Notes: generated by a model not told the origin, from the sequence alone. A stretch of 64,000 bases of DNA from Clostridia bacterium (GCA_017521425.1 JAFXCQ010000008.1:124001-188000); one strand, 5' to 3'; shown: positions 6,540 through 16,413, numbered from the stretch's first letter. A program made the numbers and translations.

Positions 6540-9500
6540 ATGCTTTATAAAAAGAATTTAAGTAAAACATTGAGTAAAGAACTTTTTAAAAATCCTACAA
6601 GCGAATACAGAGGAACACCTTTCTGGGCTTGGAATGATTATTTAACAAAAGAGGAACTTTCACGTCAGATTGAAATTTTTAACGAAATGGGTCTTGGCGG
6701 TTTCCATATGCACGTAAGAACAGGTCTTAAAAATCAATATTTGAGCGAAGAATTTATGGGACTTGTCAAACATTGTGTAGAAAAAGCGAAAGATGAAAAA
6801 ATGCTTGCGTGGCTTTATGATGAGGACCGTTGGCCATCAGGTGCAGCAGGCGGACTTGTTACTAAAGATGAAAAGTATCGTGCAAGATGTCTTCTTTTCA
6901 CAACAGAAAAAGAGGGCGAGGTAACAGAAAATAATGACTCTCGTGCAGAGGGTGGCAGAACGGGAAACGGCAAATTACTTGCTTGCTACGATGTTATTTT
7001 AGATAAAGACGGATACCTTGAAAGCTATAAAAGAATAAACGAAGAAGATGAAGCAAAAGGCACTAAATGGTATGCACTTTTAGAAATTCACGGCAAAAGT
7101 TCGTGGTATAACGACCAGGCATATTTAGATACATTAAGTGTTGAAGCAGTTAAAAAATTCGTAGAAGTTACTCACGAAAAATATAAAGAAACAGTAGGTA
7201 ATGAGTTTGATAAAACTGTTCCTGCTATTTTCACAGATGAACCACAGTTTACAAGAAAACAGGTTTTTGATAATTCGTTTGATAAAGACGATGTTTGTAT
7301 GCCTTGGACTGATAGTGTGGAAGAGCTCTACAAAAAAACTTATGGCGCAGATATATTAGATACTCTTCCTGAAATTTTCTGGGATTTAAAGAATAGTAAA
7401 GTATCACTTCACCGTTATCGTTATCACGATTTTATTGCGGAACTTTTTGCTGTATCTTTTGCAGATACAGTAGGCAATTGGTGTAGAGAAAATAATATCT
7501 CTCTTACGGGTCACATGATGGAAGAACCGACTTTAGAAAGTCAGACTGCAGCATTAGGTGAAGCAATGCGTTCTTACAGAAGCTTCCAGCTTCCCGGTAT
7601 AGATATGCTTTGTAATTTGCGAGAATTTACAACCGCAAAACAAGCACAGTCCGCAGTTCACCAATTCGGTTACGAGGGTATTCTTTCAGAACTTTATGGT
7701 GTTACTGGTTGGAATTGTGATTTTAGAACATATAAATATCAGGGCGACTGGCAGGCAGCACTTGGTATTACAGTAAGAGTTCCACACCTTTCTTGGTATG
7801 CTATGGCTGGTGAAGCAAAGCGTGATTATCCTGCGTCAATTTCGTATCAGTCACCTTGGTATAAAGAATATTCTGCAGTAGAAGACCACTTTGCAAGAGT
7901 AAATACTGCACTCACTCGTGGTAAGCCTATTGTTAAAGTTGGTGTAATTCACCCTGTTGAAAGCTTCTGGCTTCACTGGGGACCTAACGATAAATCTGCT
8001 GTATTCCGTGACAGTTGTGACGAAAAATTCCAACAACTTACAGAATGGCTTATTGAAGGTAGTATTGACTTTAACTTCATTTCAGAATCTCTTTTCCCGA
8101 CTCTTTGCAATAAAGGTAGTAACCCACTCAAGGTTGGTCAGATGGAATATGATGCTATTGTTGTGCCTGCTTGTGAAACATTAAGGAGCACAACCTTAGA
8201 CCGTCTTGAAGAATTTAAGAAAAATGGTGGTAAGCTTATTTTCCTTGGCGCTGCACCTAAATATTGCGATGCAGTAGAATCAAGCAGAGGTAAAGAACTT
8301 TATGAAAACAGTGAAAATGTTGAATATTCACAGGCAGCAGTTTTAACTGCACTCGACGAAAACAGAACAGTAACACTTCGTTTTGCAAATGGTAACCTTA
8401 CTGACAATCTTCTTTATCAGCTTCGTCAGGATAATACTTGCAAATGGCTCTTTGTTGCACACTCAAAAGAACCACACAATAAAGATACCGATAGAGGCAG
8501 AGATGTAAAAATTACTGTTGAAGGTGAATATATAGTAACAGTTTTCGATACACAAACAGGTGACAACTATCCTGCAGATGTTACATATATGAACGGCAAA
8601 ACAATTATAAATCAACATATTTATGGTTATGATTCATTCCTTTATAAATTAGAGGATGGCAAAAAAGAAAGTGCAACCCAGAAGGTAGCAAGAAAAGAAG
8701 AAATTTTTGATACACCTTACTATGTTGATTACACACTTTCTGAAGAAAATGCACTTCTTCTTGATATGGCAGAGTACAAATTAGAAAGTGATGAAGAGTT
8801 CAGTAAGAAAGAAGAAATTTTAAGACTCGACAATATTTTAAGAGAAAGACTCGGTCTCAGAGAGCGTGGCGGTGCAGTTGTCCAGCCTTGGGTTTATGGC
8901 GAAAAAGCACCAATTACAAAGGTTACTCTTAAATACACATTTGAGAGTGAAATAGATTACAGTGGCGCATTTTTAGCACTTGAAGATGCAGACAAGGCTG
9001 AAATTATCTTTAATGGTAATCCCGTTAAAAATGAAATTGTCGGCAATTTCGTGGATATTTCTATTTTCAAAGTTAAGCTTCCTGAAATTGTAAAAGGTAC
9101 TAATATTCTGCTTGTAACACTTCCTTTCGGTGAAACACAGAATTTAGAGTCAATGTATCTTTTAGGTGATTTTGGTGTAAGAGTAATGGGCAGAGTTGCT
9201 TCTGTTATTGCTTTACCAGAAAAGCTTTACTTCGGTGATATTGTAAATCAGGGCTTACCATTCTTTGGTGGTAACATTACTTACAAAATACCTGTTACAG
9301 TTAAAAATAATCACCTTTCAGTTTGTGCGTCATTCTATCGCGGTGCACTTATAACTGCGTCACTTGATAACAAAGAATTCGGTAAAATTATTTACCCACC
9401 ATATAAAGCAGAAATTGATGCTGAAAATGGTGAACACATTCTTTCTCTTAAACTCTACACAAACAGATTTAATTCATTTGGTTCTGTTCACCTTTTAGAT

Positions 9501-9614
9501 AAAATGGAGCATTGGCAAGGTCCGGATGCATGGAGAAGCGAAGGTAACAGATGGTCTTATGAATATATCTTTAAAAGAACAGGTATTCTTAAGACACCGG
9601 TTATAAAGAATTGA
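6540..9614 (+). CDS. GH106-like alpha-L-rhamnosidase family glycosidase
   Basis: A large protein of about 1024 residues without signal peptide, so probably cytosolic. Its N-terminus (NPTSEYRGTPFWAWND, then a helix leading to MGLGGFHMH) is characteristic of the family of long TIM-barrel glycosidases related to GH106 alpha-L-rhamnosidases: such proteins open with FxNPxxxYRPxPFWxWN. A catalytic barrel, a glutamine-amidotransferase-like middle (a pattern like VVPACETLRSTTLDRLEEF) and C-terminal beta-sandwich domains follow. The ATG at 6540 is preferred because an ATG 54 bases upstream lies inside the terminator hairpin; its ribosome site (GTGGGTG) is weak. A second rhamnosidase family, GH78, is encoded at 23126, so rhamnose-containing glycans are a likely target. 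The exact linkage is unproven. Confidence 0.78.
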   Translation: MLYKKNLSKTLSKELFKNPTSEYRGTPFWAWNDYLTKEELSRQIEIFNEMGLGGFHMHVRTGLKNQYLSEEFMGLVKHCVEKAKDEKMLAWLYDEDRWPSGAAGGLVTKDEKYRARCLLFTTEKEGEVTENNDSRAEGGRTGNGKLLACYDVILDKDGYLESYKRINEEDEAKGTKWYALLEIHGKSSWYNDQAYLDTLSVEAVKKFVEVTHEKYKETVGNEFDKTVPAIFTDEPQFTRKQVFDNSFDKDDVCMPWTDSVEELYKKTYGADILDTLPEIFWDLKNSKVSLHRYRYHDFIAELFAVSFADTVGNWCRENNISLTGHMMEEPTLESQTAALGEAMRSYRSFQLPGIDMLCNLREFTTAKQAQSAVHQFGYEGILSELYGVTGWNCDFRTYKYQGDWQAALGITVRVPHLSWYAMAGEAKRDYPASISYQSPWYKEYSAVEDHFARVNTALTRGKPIVKVGVIHPVESFWLHWGPNDKSAVFRDSCDEKFQQLTEWLIEGSIDFNFISESLFPTLCNKGSNPLKVGQMEYDAIVVPACETLRSTTLDRLEEFKKNGGKLIFLGAAPKYCDAVESSRGKELYENSENVEYSQAAVLTALDENRTVTLRFANGNLTDNLLYQLRQDNTCKWLFVAHSKEPHNKDTDRGRDVKITVEGEYIVTVFDTQTGDNYPADVTYMNGKTIINQHIYGYDSFLYKLEDGKKESATQKVARKEEIFDTPYYVDYTLSEENALLLDMAEYKLESDEEFSKKEEILRLDNILRERLGLRERGGAVVQPWVYGEKAPITKVTLKYTFESEIDYSGAFLALEDADKAEIIFNGNPVKNEIVGNFVDISIFKVKLPEIVKGTNILLVTLPFGETQNLESMYLLGDFGVRVMGRVASVIALPEKLYFGDIVNQGLPFFGGNITYKIPVTVKNNHLSVCASFYRGALITASLDNKEFGKIIYPPYKAEIDAENGEHILSLKLYTNRFNSFGSVHLLDKMEHWQGPDAWRSEGNRWSYEYIFKRTGILKTPVIKN

Positions 9615-9830
9615 AAATTGAAAATGAAAAATTGAAAATTAAGGAAACACTGCGGTTTGATTATAATTAGTTATAAATAAAAAGACTACATTCTTTCATT
9701 TTTTGTTTAGAGTGACTGTATTAAACCATATCTGGTTCGAACACACTCACTCTAACCTTAAATGAGAGAATGTGGTTTTTGTTTCCTGTTTCCTGATTTC
9801 TGATGACTGACAACTGAAATAAACTGTCTT
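9612..9830. repeat. Dispersed intergenic repeat, copy 2, with long hairpin
   Basis: The left edge carries the AATTGAAAATTGAAAATT-like arm overlapping the glycosidase stop codon. The centre (9684-9775) is a long imperfect hairpin: ACTACATTCT-TCATTT and AGAGTGA on the left pair with TCACTCT and AAATGAGAGAATGTGGT on the right, followed by a T-run, so it can also terminate transcription. The right edge is degenerate (TTTCCTGTTTCCTGATTTC). The rest of the gap up to the next gene (to 9969) contains only AT-rich promoter-like sequence. Confidence 0.6.
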
Positions 9831-9969
9831 TTTGTATAGATAGTTAAAGTTTTGTCAATACTTTTTTGTAACTACTTATCATTGAAAATTGGTATAAAAT
9901 GTAATATAATGTAAAATGCGATGATTTGGTGTTATCAAATCAAAAAAATATATGAAAAGGACAGATATT

Positions 9970-11130
9970 ATGGAAATTCTTGTTGAAATCTGGACAAAAA
10001 TCCTTGCCCTTTTTGAAGGTACAACATCAATGGATTTTACTTCTGAAGTAATTCCAATGGTTATCATGTGGGCATTCGGTGGTCTTCTTATTTATTTTGC
10101 CATTGCAAAAGATATGGAGCCAACACTTCTTTTACCAATGGGATTTGGTACAATTCTTGTAAACTTACCACTTGCTGAATTAGTCGGCGTTATAAGCGAA
10201 GAGGGTGCAATCAGAATTCTTTATGATGCTGGTATTGCAAACGAGCTTTTCCCACTTCTTCTCTTTATTGGTATCGGTGCTATGATTGACTTTGGTCCGC
10301 TTCTTTCTAACCCGAAACTTATGATTTTCGGTGCTGCGGCTCAATTTGGTATTTTCTTTACACTTGTTGCAGCAACACTTTTAGGTTTCCCTATAAAAGA
10401 AGCTGCTTCTATTGCAGTTATCGGTGCGGCTGATGGACCTACATCTATTTATGTAGCAAATGTACTTAAATCAGAAAACATTGGTGCAATCATTGTTGCT
10501 GCTTATTCTTATATGGCACTTGTTCCAATGGTTCAACCACCAGTTATTAAAGCACTTACAACAAAAAATGAAAGAAAAATTAAAATGAAATATGAGGGTA
10601 AGGCTGTTTCAAAAAGAACAAAAATCCTTTTCCCTATATTCGTAACAATTATTGTTGGACTTGTTTCTCAACAATCAGTTGCTCTTGTTGGCTTCCTTAT
10701 GTTCGGTAACCTTATAAGAGAGTGTGGTGTGCTTGATTCTCTTTCAGAAACAGCACAAAAAGTTCTTGCAAACCTTGTAACAATTCTTTTAGGTATTACA
10801 GTTGCAACAAATATGAACGCAGAAAAATTCTTAAGAAAAGAAACATTCATTATTCTTGGTCTTGGTCTTGTTGCTTTCGTTTTCGATACAGCAGGTGGTG
10901 TTCTTTTTGCAAAATTATTAAATATCTTCTTACCAAAAGACAAAAAAATCAACCCGATGATTGGTGCTGCAGGTATTTCTGCATTCCCAATGTCTTCTCG
11001 TGTTGTTCATAAGATGGGTCTTGAAGCAGATAACCAGAACTTCCTTCTTATGCACGCAACAGGTGTTAACGTTTCAGGTCAGATTGCATCAGTTATTGCT
11101 GGTGGTATGATTCTTAATTTCTTTGGTTAA
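9970..11130 (+). CDS. Na+-transporting decarboxylase beta subunit (OadB/GcdB type)
   Basis: The membrane subunit that couples decarboxylation of a carboxybiotin carrier to sodium export, as in oxaloacetate, glutaconyl-CoA or methylmalonyl-CoA decarboxylases. The 386-residue protein has about ten hydrophobic helices and the family's conserved blocks: LLLPMGFGTILVNLP, GIGAMIDFGPLL and VIGAADGPTSIYVANVL, the last containing the conserved Asp. I start at ATG 9970, nine bases after AAAAGG; an upstream ATG overlaps this site. A 55-residue single-helix protein follows 16 bases downstream. No carboxyltransferase or biotin-carrier gene is nearby, so the substrate cannot be inferred here and those parts must be elsewhere. 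Confidence 0.92.
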   Translation: MEILVEIWTKILALFEGTTSMDFTSEVIPMVIMWAFGGLLIYFAIAKDMEPTLLLPMGFGTILVNLPLAELVGVISEEGAIRILYDAGIANELFPLLLFIGIGAMIDFGPLLSNPKLMIFGAAAQFGIFFTLVAATLLGFPIKEAASIAVIGAADGPTSIYVANVLKSENIGAIIVAAYSYMALVPMVQPPVIKALTTKNERKIKMKYEGKAVSKRTKILFPIFVTIIVGLVSQQSVALVGFLMFGNLIRECGVLDSLSETAQKVLANLVTILLGITVATNMNAEKFLRKETFIILGLGLVAFVFDTAGGVLFAKLLNIFLPKDKKINPMIGAAGISAFPMSSRVVHKMGLEADNQNFLLMHATGVNVSGQIASVIAGGMILNFFG

Positions 11131-11146
11131 TAGGAGGGTGTAAAAT

Positions 11147-11314
11147 ATGTTAGATAAAATTATTGAACGTTTTACTGCTCCTGAATTTATTGAATCTTTA
11201 CTTTGTTCAGTAGCAGGTATGGCAGGTATTTTCATTGTTGTCGGTGTTATTATTTTAAGTATTGTTCTTCTCAACAAATTCGGCACTATGGGTGATAAAA
11301 AGAGTGAAGAATAA
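11147..11314 (+). CDS. Short OadG-like membrane subunit
   Basis: A 55-residue gene missed by ordinary length cut-offs: TAGGAGGGTG stands 7 bases before the ATG. The product has a soluble N-terminus (MLDKIIERFTAPEF), one strong membrane helix (about residues 22-43) and a charged tail. Its position right after the beta subunit and its topology match the gamma (OadG/MmdD-like) subunit, which stabilises the decarboxylase complex in the membrane. It is shorter than typical gamma subunits of about 80-120 residues and lacks their long linker. It shares a terminator with the beta gene. Confidence 0.8.
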   Translation: MLDKIIERFTAPEFIESLLCSVAGMAGIFIVVGVIILSIVLLNKFGTMGDKKSEE

Positions 11315-11319
11315 CAATA

Positions 11320-11360
11320 AAAACAATCCGAAGTTCAGATGAACTTCGGATTGTTTTATT
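11320..11360 (+). terminator. Rho-independent terminator
   Basis: A 17-bp perfect stem (AAAACAATCCGAAGTTC with complement) around AGAT ends in a T-run. It closes the two-gene decarboxylase operon. Confidence 0.92.
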
Positions 11361-11432
11361 GTAACATTGCCTAAAAAGTTACAAATTTTAATCATTTAAA
11401 GTGGCATTGTGCAAGAAAAAGTGTCGAAAAAC

Positions 11433-11461
11433 TTGACAAATGATAATTATTATAGTATTAT
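11433..11461 (+). promoter_or_regulatory. Sigma-A-type promoter of the amidase/FN3 gene
   Basis: Consensus TTGACA and TATTAT are 17 bases apart, 43 bases before the start codon. Confidence 0.75.
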
Positions 11462-11504
11462 CGTAGCACAATTATTACAAGTTTGTAACTTTTAAGGAGA
11501 AAAT

Positions 11505-12935
11505 ATGACAAAAAAATTAATCTCAGTAATTTTCGCGTTGATTTTTACTATAAGTTCATTTTCTGTTTTAAGTGTAACAGTTTCTGCTGCAAATAATACA
11601 AATCAAAAAGAATATCCATATAAAACAGATGAGGCATTAAGTTATGCTGCAAAAAACTGGAACAGTGGTGTTGGTCTTTGTGCTGAATTCGTTTCAAGAT
11701 GTATTCAGGCAGGCGGTATAGATGTTTTTGAACCTATAGTTGTTAATTTATATAATGCACTTAATGGTACTCATGGAACATCTTACAAACTTACATTGAC
11801 AAATGGTAAGAGTGGTACTCTTAAAATGTCAGATAACGAGGGCAAGGTAGGTAAAGGTGACCCTATTTTCTACTACTGTAATAACTGTAAAAGATACACT
11901 CACGCAATTATTTGTAATGGTGTTAATAAAGATGGTTACATTCAGGATTATGCGCACAATAAAGCGCACAATGGTCAGAAACAGACTTATACATATTATT
12001 GTTGTGGCTCCAGTCAGAACTGGACAATGTATTCAATCGTTTTAGATAAAGGTCTTCTTCGTTACGGGGCAAGAACAACTGTAAAAGTTCCTGAAATAAA
12101 TTATCTTAAAAATGGTGCAAATGGTGTTGTAGTAAAGTGGACTGCAATTGAAGGTGCAGAAAAATACAATCTTTACAGAAAAACAGATTCAACAGGTTGG
12201 AAAAGGGTTGTTACAACTTCAAAAACTGCATTTTCAGATAAAACTGTTTCAAACAATGTAAAATATAAATATACTGTAAGAGCGATAGATGACAATGTTT
12301 TAAGTCAGTATTATGATGGTAAAACTGTTGTTTCACTTGCTGCCCCAAAACTTTCAATTGCAAACAACATCGGTTCAGTGACTGTTAAGTGGTCAAAAAT
12401 AGATAATGCCGATGGATACTATGTTTACAGAGCTAACGAAAAGGGTAGCTGGGTAAAAGTAGCAACTGTAAAAGGTGCAAATACATTAAGCTTTAACGAT
12501 AAAGATGTTGTAAGTGGCAAAACTTATAAATATACTGTAAAGGCTTACGATGGTACTGTTGCAGGTGCATATCTTAACAGCGGTGTCAGTATTATGTATT
12601 TAGCAACACCTTCATTATTTAATGCAATTGAAGTTGAAAAAGGTGTAAATATAACATTCAAAGCAGTTGGCGGTGCACAAAAATACCGCATTTACAGAAA
12701 AGCAGTTGGCGATAAAAACTGGCGTGCCTTGGGTGAGGTTACAACAAATAGCTATGTTGATGAGACAGTAAAAGAAAATGTTACTTATATTTACACAGCA
12801 AGAGCGATAAATGGAACTACTTTAAGTAATTATCAGAAAAATCCTGTTAATTACAGAATAGGTAAAAAAGGTAATATTTCACAGAATGAGCAAATAGTAA
12901 ATTCTGTTTTAAAAGACGCAACAAGTAAAAAATAA
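11505..12935 (+). CDS. Secreted amidase-like protein with three FN3 domains
   Basis: An exported protein of 476 residues with a signal peptide of about 28 residues (MTKKLISV... ending VSAA). Residues 35-170 resemble the amidase_6/CHAP papain-like fold: repeated Ala-Tyr-Ala N-terminus, candidate nucleophile Cys in GLCAEFVSRC, and candidate His in YTHAIICNG. Three fibronectin-III-like repeats of about 85 residues follow, each with a YxxYR and YKYTVRA pattern. A cell-wall or peptide amidase that is tethered by binding modules is plausible; the catalytic assignment is tentative because the usual DCTNFVSQ motif is altered to LCAEFVSR. The ATG follows TAAGGAG. It ends before a terminator shared with the convergent GH79-like gene. 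Confidence 0.72.
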   Translation: MTKKLISVIFALIFTISSFSVLSVTVSAANNTNQKEYPYKTDEALSYAAKNWNSGVGLCAEFVSRCIQAGGIDVFEPIVVNLYNALNGTHGTSYKLTLTNGKSGTLKMSDNEGKVGKGDPIFYYCNNCKRYTHAIICNGVNKDGYIQDYAHNKAHNGQKQTYTYYCCGSSQNWTMYSIVLDKGLLRYGARTTVKVPEINYLKNGANGVVVKWTAIEGAEKYNLYRKTDSTGWKRVVTTSKTAFSDKTVSNNVKYKYTVRAIDDNVLSQYYDGKTVVSLAAPKLSIANNIGSVTVKWSKIDNADGYYVYRANEKGSWVKVATVKGANTLSFNDKDVVSGKTYKYTVKAYDGTVAGAYLNSGVSIMYLATPSLFNAIEVEKGVNITFKAVGGAQKYRIYRKAVGDKNWRALGEVTTNSYVDETVKENVTYIYTARAINGTTLSNYQKNPVNYRIGKKGNISQNEQIVNSVLKDATSKK

Positions 12936-12973
12936 AAACAAGACGAGATTTTCAAAAAATCTCGTCTTGTTTT
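12935..12973. terminator. Bidirectional rho-independent terminator
   Basis: A stem of 18 bp (AAAACAAGACGAGATTTT with complement) with flanking A- and T-runs lies between convergent genes and can serve both. Confidence 0.92.
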
Positions 12974-12992
12974 ATATTTTATGATTATGAAA

Positions 12993-14492
12993 TTATAAAA
13001 CAAAGAAAGCACAACTGCCGGGATTTAAAGTAACTTTGCCTGAAAGAGTTTCACCTTTAAGCTCAGGAATGCTGTCATTTTCGCCTAATGCCAAAGGTTT
13101 GCCATTGAGTGTCATAACTCTTGAGCGAAGTTTTCCTTGTCCTTCAAGAATGAAAGCCTCAGTTTCTTTTGGTAATTCGATTTCTGTAGTGTCTGTTCTT
13201 GAATTGTTAATTACAAGATAAACTAAACCATCTTTGCCATCTTTTCTTGAGTGAGCATATATATGAGCACCTTCGCGGATTGGTTCCTGGGATTCGTAAA
13301 CCTCTTTACCCATAAGTCTGTTCCAGAGAAGAACTGCAAAATAGTTTGGTCTTGGAAGGAATGTGCCATGCTCTAAGAAGCCATAAGCAGATGAAGCCAA
13401 TGTATTATGGAAAATTATACCATCAGTAACAGTTGAAAATTCACCAAGCTCATTGAGTGTTCTTGGAACATCTAAATATGTTGGAGCCCAGGTGTTACCA
13501 CCACAACCGGCATCACCGGATTCTGTAACCCACATCTGTCCACCCGGTACATATCTGTCACGGCGGTCAATATATTGCCTTGCACATGAAGCGGCAGTTG
13601 CTAAATACTGCTCTGTAAGACAAGCAGATTCTGGCCAGTGACCACCCATTGCGGCACCACGTTCAGAAACACCATTATAATAGTGGTAACTGAAAACATC
13701 CATTTTTACTTTCTGGTCACCTAAAAGTTGTTCGGTTGTTACCATTTCTAATGCAGATGCAATACCACCACCTGCCTGGTCCATATCAATATTAAATAGA
13801 TTTATGTCACCAACTGTACAAGGTCCAACAAAAAGACATTCAGGATAATTTTCTTTAAGCCATGCACCAAAAATATCGTGGTCACGAGCGTGGTCTTCTG
13901 CTGTATAACCATCAGGCAAACCACTCATTACCATCATATTTGGTTCGTTTGTAAATTCAGCCGCATCAATCGGCACGCCATATTCTTTTGAGAATGAGAA
14001 AATAAGCTCTGCCTGCTCTAACGGATAAGGTTCATCTGCTGAATGAATACCGGGGCAGTTTGCCATAGAAAGTAATAATTTACCATCAATTGCTTTTACA
14101 AATTCAAGAACACCAATCCATTGTTCTTTTGTTAAGAGATTCTGGAAGCCTTCCGGAACCTGACCATTGCAATGACCATCAAAGTCATAATATGTTTTAT
14201 TAGCCCATGTACCTGAAACACGAACCCATGCAGTGCCGAGTTCTTTTGCCATTTTGCGAAGTCTTGGGTTGTAAAGGTCAATCGGGTCATACCATTGTTG
14301 TAAATTACCCATATCCTGCCAATTTTCAATAACAGGAAATTCTTCTGTTCCGTCAACCTGTGCATCGGTATATGCTTTCCAGAATGTTCCGCCCGTAACT
14401 TCGGTCATTTCAACATTGTATGAAACTAATCTTTCATCCATATCGCGAAGTTTTTTTAGGCCGGAAGCCTGAAGTTTAACAAATTCTGCCAT
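12993..14492 (-). CDS. GH79-like (clan A) glycoside hydrolase
   Basis: A 499-residue protein without signal peptide. It has a TIM barrel with a retaining clan-A pair: Glu183 in FTNEPN as acid/base and Glu324 in WVTESGD as nucleophile. It closes with a small beta-domain. The fold order, the NEPN motif, and the RPNYFAVLLWNRLMG segment recall heparanase/beta-glucuronidase family GH79, so cleavage of a glucuronide-containing oligosaccharide inside the cell is my best guess. GH39 and GH30 share the same catalytic layout and cannot be excluded. The gene stands alone; the minus-strand ATG is preceded by AGGTGAG. The convergent neighbour shares its terminator. Confidence 0.7.
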   Translation of the reverse strand: MAEFVKLQASGLKKLRDMDERLVSYNVEMTEVTGGTFWKAYTDAQVDGTEEFPVIENWQDMGNLQQWYDPIDLYNPRLRKMAKELGTAWVRVSGTWANKTYYDFDGHCNGQVPEGFQNLLTKEQWIGVLEFVKAIDGKLLLSMANCPGIHSADEPYPLEQAELIFSFSKEYGVPIDAAEFTNEPNMMVMSGLPDGYTAEDHARDHDIFGAWLKENYPECLFVGPCTVGDINLFNIDMDQAGGGIASALEMVTTEQLLGDQKVKMDVFSYHYYNGVSERGAAMGGHWPESACLTEQYLATAASCARQYIDRRDRYVPGGQMWVTESGDAGCGGNTWAPTYLDVPRTLNELGEFSTVTDGIIFHNTLASSAYGFLEHGTFLPRPNYFAVLLWNRLMGKEVYESQEPIREGAHIYAHSRKDGKDGLVYLVINNSRTDTTEIELPKETEAFILEGQGKLRSRVMTLNGKPLALGENDSIPELKGETLSGKVTLNPGSCAFFVL

Positions 14493-14702
14493 ATTTTCTC
14501 ACCTGATTTAAATATTTTTGTTTATATTATACATAAATATTTAAGGTATAGCAATAGCAAAAAGAAAAGCTTTATAAATTATTAAAAATTTAAAATTTTC
14601 ACTTAAGGGGTTGTTGATTCGATGGAAATTTGTTAAAATGAAAAGGTGATTTAAGAATTCTTAATTCATATTAAATTCGAATTTTCACAGGGGGGAAGTA
14701 GT

Positions 14703-15758
14703 GTGGATTTATCTTTCTCATATTTCTGGGAGCAGATGATGGCAAATCCGTTGCTTTTAATGGCGGTTGCACTTACTTTAGGCGTTATTCTCGTTAATGG
14801 TTGGACTGATGCACCAAACGCTATTGCAACTTGTGTTGTAACTCGTTGTCTTTCACCAAGACTTGCAATTTTAATGGCGGCAGTCTTCAACTTTTTAGGT
14901 GTATTTATAATGAGCCTTGTTAACGCGACTGTTGCACAGACTATTACTAAAATGGTCGATTTCGGTACGAATTCCCACGAAGCGATAGTGGCTTTGAGTG
15001 CTGCACTTTTTGCAATTGTTTTGTGGGCAATTTTAGCGTGGGTATTTGGTATTCCTACAAGCGAAAGTCACGCTTTAATTGCAGGGCTTACAGGTGGTGC
15101 TATAGCACTTCATGGTGGGCTTACAGGTGTTAATGGTGCTGAATGGGTAAAGGTTATTTATGGTCTTGTTATTTCTGTATTTTTAGGATTTATATTAGGT
15201 TTTATTATTTGTAGAATTGTTGTTATGATTTTCAGAAATATACAAAGAAATAAAACAGAAACATTCTTCCGATTCGCCCAAATTGGTGGTGCTGCAGCAA
15301 TGAGTTTTATGCACGGCGCACAGGATGGTCAGAAATTTATGGGTGTTATACTTTTAAGTCTTTTACTTGTTAATGGTCAGAGTGCCGAAAATGTCAGTGT
15401 TGAAATGCCTATATGGTTAATGGCACTTTGCTCAATAGTTATGGGTGTAGGTACTTCAATAGGTGGTAAAAAGATTATTAAGTCTGTTGGTATGGATATG
15501 GTAAAACTTGAAAAATATCAAGGGTTTTCAGCAGACCTTGCTGCATCTGTATCACTCTTAATAAGTTCGGTTTTTGGTATTCCTGTTTCAACAACACACG
15601 CAAAAACAACTGCAATTATGGGTGTTGGTGCAGTAAGAAGAATCTCTGCAATTAATTTTTCAGTAGTAAAAGAAATGGCGGTAACATGGATATTGACCTT
15701 CCCGGGTTGTGGGTTGATTGGTTTTATAATGACAAAAATATTTATGGCAATATTCTGA
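14703..15758 (+). CDS. pit: PiT-family inorganic phosphate transporter
   Basis: A 351-residue membrane protein of about ten helices that carries phosphate with a cation across the cell membrane. The two PHO4 signatures are visible: GWTDAPNAIATCVVTR near the N-terminus and the related SFMHGAQDGQKFMG in the second half. The repeats GIPTSESHALIAGLTGG and GIPVSTTHAKTTAIMG are also typical. The start is GTG with AGGGGGGAAG close upstream. The DUF47 gene follows after 31 bases, giving the usual transporter-DUF47 pair. Confidence 0.93.
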   Translation: MDLSFSYFWEQMMANPLLLMAVALTLGVILVNGWTDAPNAIATCVVTRCLSPRLAILMAAVFNFLGVFIMSLVNATVAQTITKMVDFGTNSHEAIVALSAALFAIVLWAILAWVFGIPTSESHALIAGLTGGAIALHGGLTGVNGAEWVKVIYGLVISVFLGFILGFIICRIVVMIFRNIQRNKTETFFRFAQIGGAAAMSFMHGAQDGQKFMGVILLSLLLVNGQSAENVSVEMPIWLMALCSIVMGVGTSIGGKKIIKSVGMDMVKLEKYQGFSADLAASVSLLISSVFGIPVSTTHAKTTAIMGVGAVRRISAINFSVVKEMAVTWILTFPGCGLIGFIMTKIFMAIF

Positions 15759-15789
15759 TATGTTTTTTAAAATGAAAGGATGTTAAATT

Positions 15790-16413
15790 ATGGGTAGTAA
15801 AGCAGATAAATTTTATTTTAATAATTTTTTAAGTGCAACTGAATGTTGTGTTGAAGCAGCAAAATATTTAGAAGAATGTTTTAATAATTATGATGTAAAT
15901 AAACTTAAAGATATGATTGTAAAAATGCACGGGTTTGAACATAAAGCGGATGAAGTTCATCACGAAATGTCTGCAGCCCTTGCCAAAGCATTTGTAACAC
16001 CCCTTGACAGAGAAGATATTGCAGAAATAAGTGCCAATATTGATGAAGTTGCAGATACAATTGAAGAAGTTTTACAAAGGCTTTATGTTGATGAGGTTGA
16101 GGAAATTCCGGAGTTTTTCAAAGCATTTGCAAACAAGATAGTTGAATGTTGCGAGCTTATGAAAAAGGTTTTAGAAGAGTTACCAACATTTAAAAAGCCT
16201 AAAAAATTAAAAGAAATGATTCTTAATTTAGGTGCTCTTGAAGAAGAGTGTGACAAGCTCTATTTAGAGGGTACTCTTAATATCCGTAAAGAAAATAGTG
16301 ATGTACTTTTAATAGTTGCATTAAGAGATACACTTTACAAAATGGAGCGTTGTGCAGATGCTTGTGAACACGTTTGCGATACTATTGAAATGATTGTTAT
16401 GAAAAATACGTAA
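15790..16413 (+). CDS. DUF47 family (PhoU-like) phosphate transport accessory protein
   Basis: A 207-residue all-helical cytosolic protein. The conserved acidic metal-binding motifs of DUF47/PhoU-like proteins are present: HKADEVHHEM, LDREDIAEISANIDEVADTI, and the matching second half with EEECDKLY and DTLYKMERCADACEHV. These proteins modulate PiT transporters. It is placed directly downstream of the transporter and ends at a terminator, so the two form one operon. AAAGGATG lies before the ATG. Confidence 0.9.
   Translation: MGSKADKFYFNNFLSATECCVEAAKYLEECFNNYDVNKLKDMIVKMHGFEHKADEVHHEMSAALAKAFVTPLDREDIAEISANIDEVADTIEEVLQRLYVDEVEEIPEFFKAFANKIVECCELMKKVLEELPTFKKPKKLKEMILNLGALEEECDKLYLEGTLNIRKENSDVLLIVALRDTLYKMERCADACEHVCDTIEMIVMKNT

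Noticed and set aside
9731-9760. A GGTTCGAAC stretch that looks like the T-loop of a tRNA.
   Set aside because: No acceptor or anticodon stem can be formed around it; it lies in the loop of the long hairpin of a dispersed repeat.
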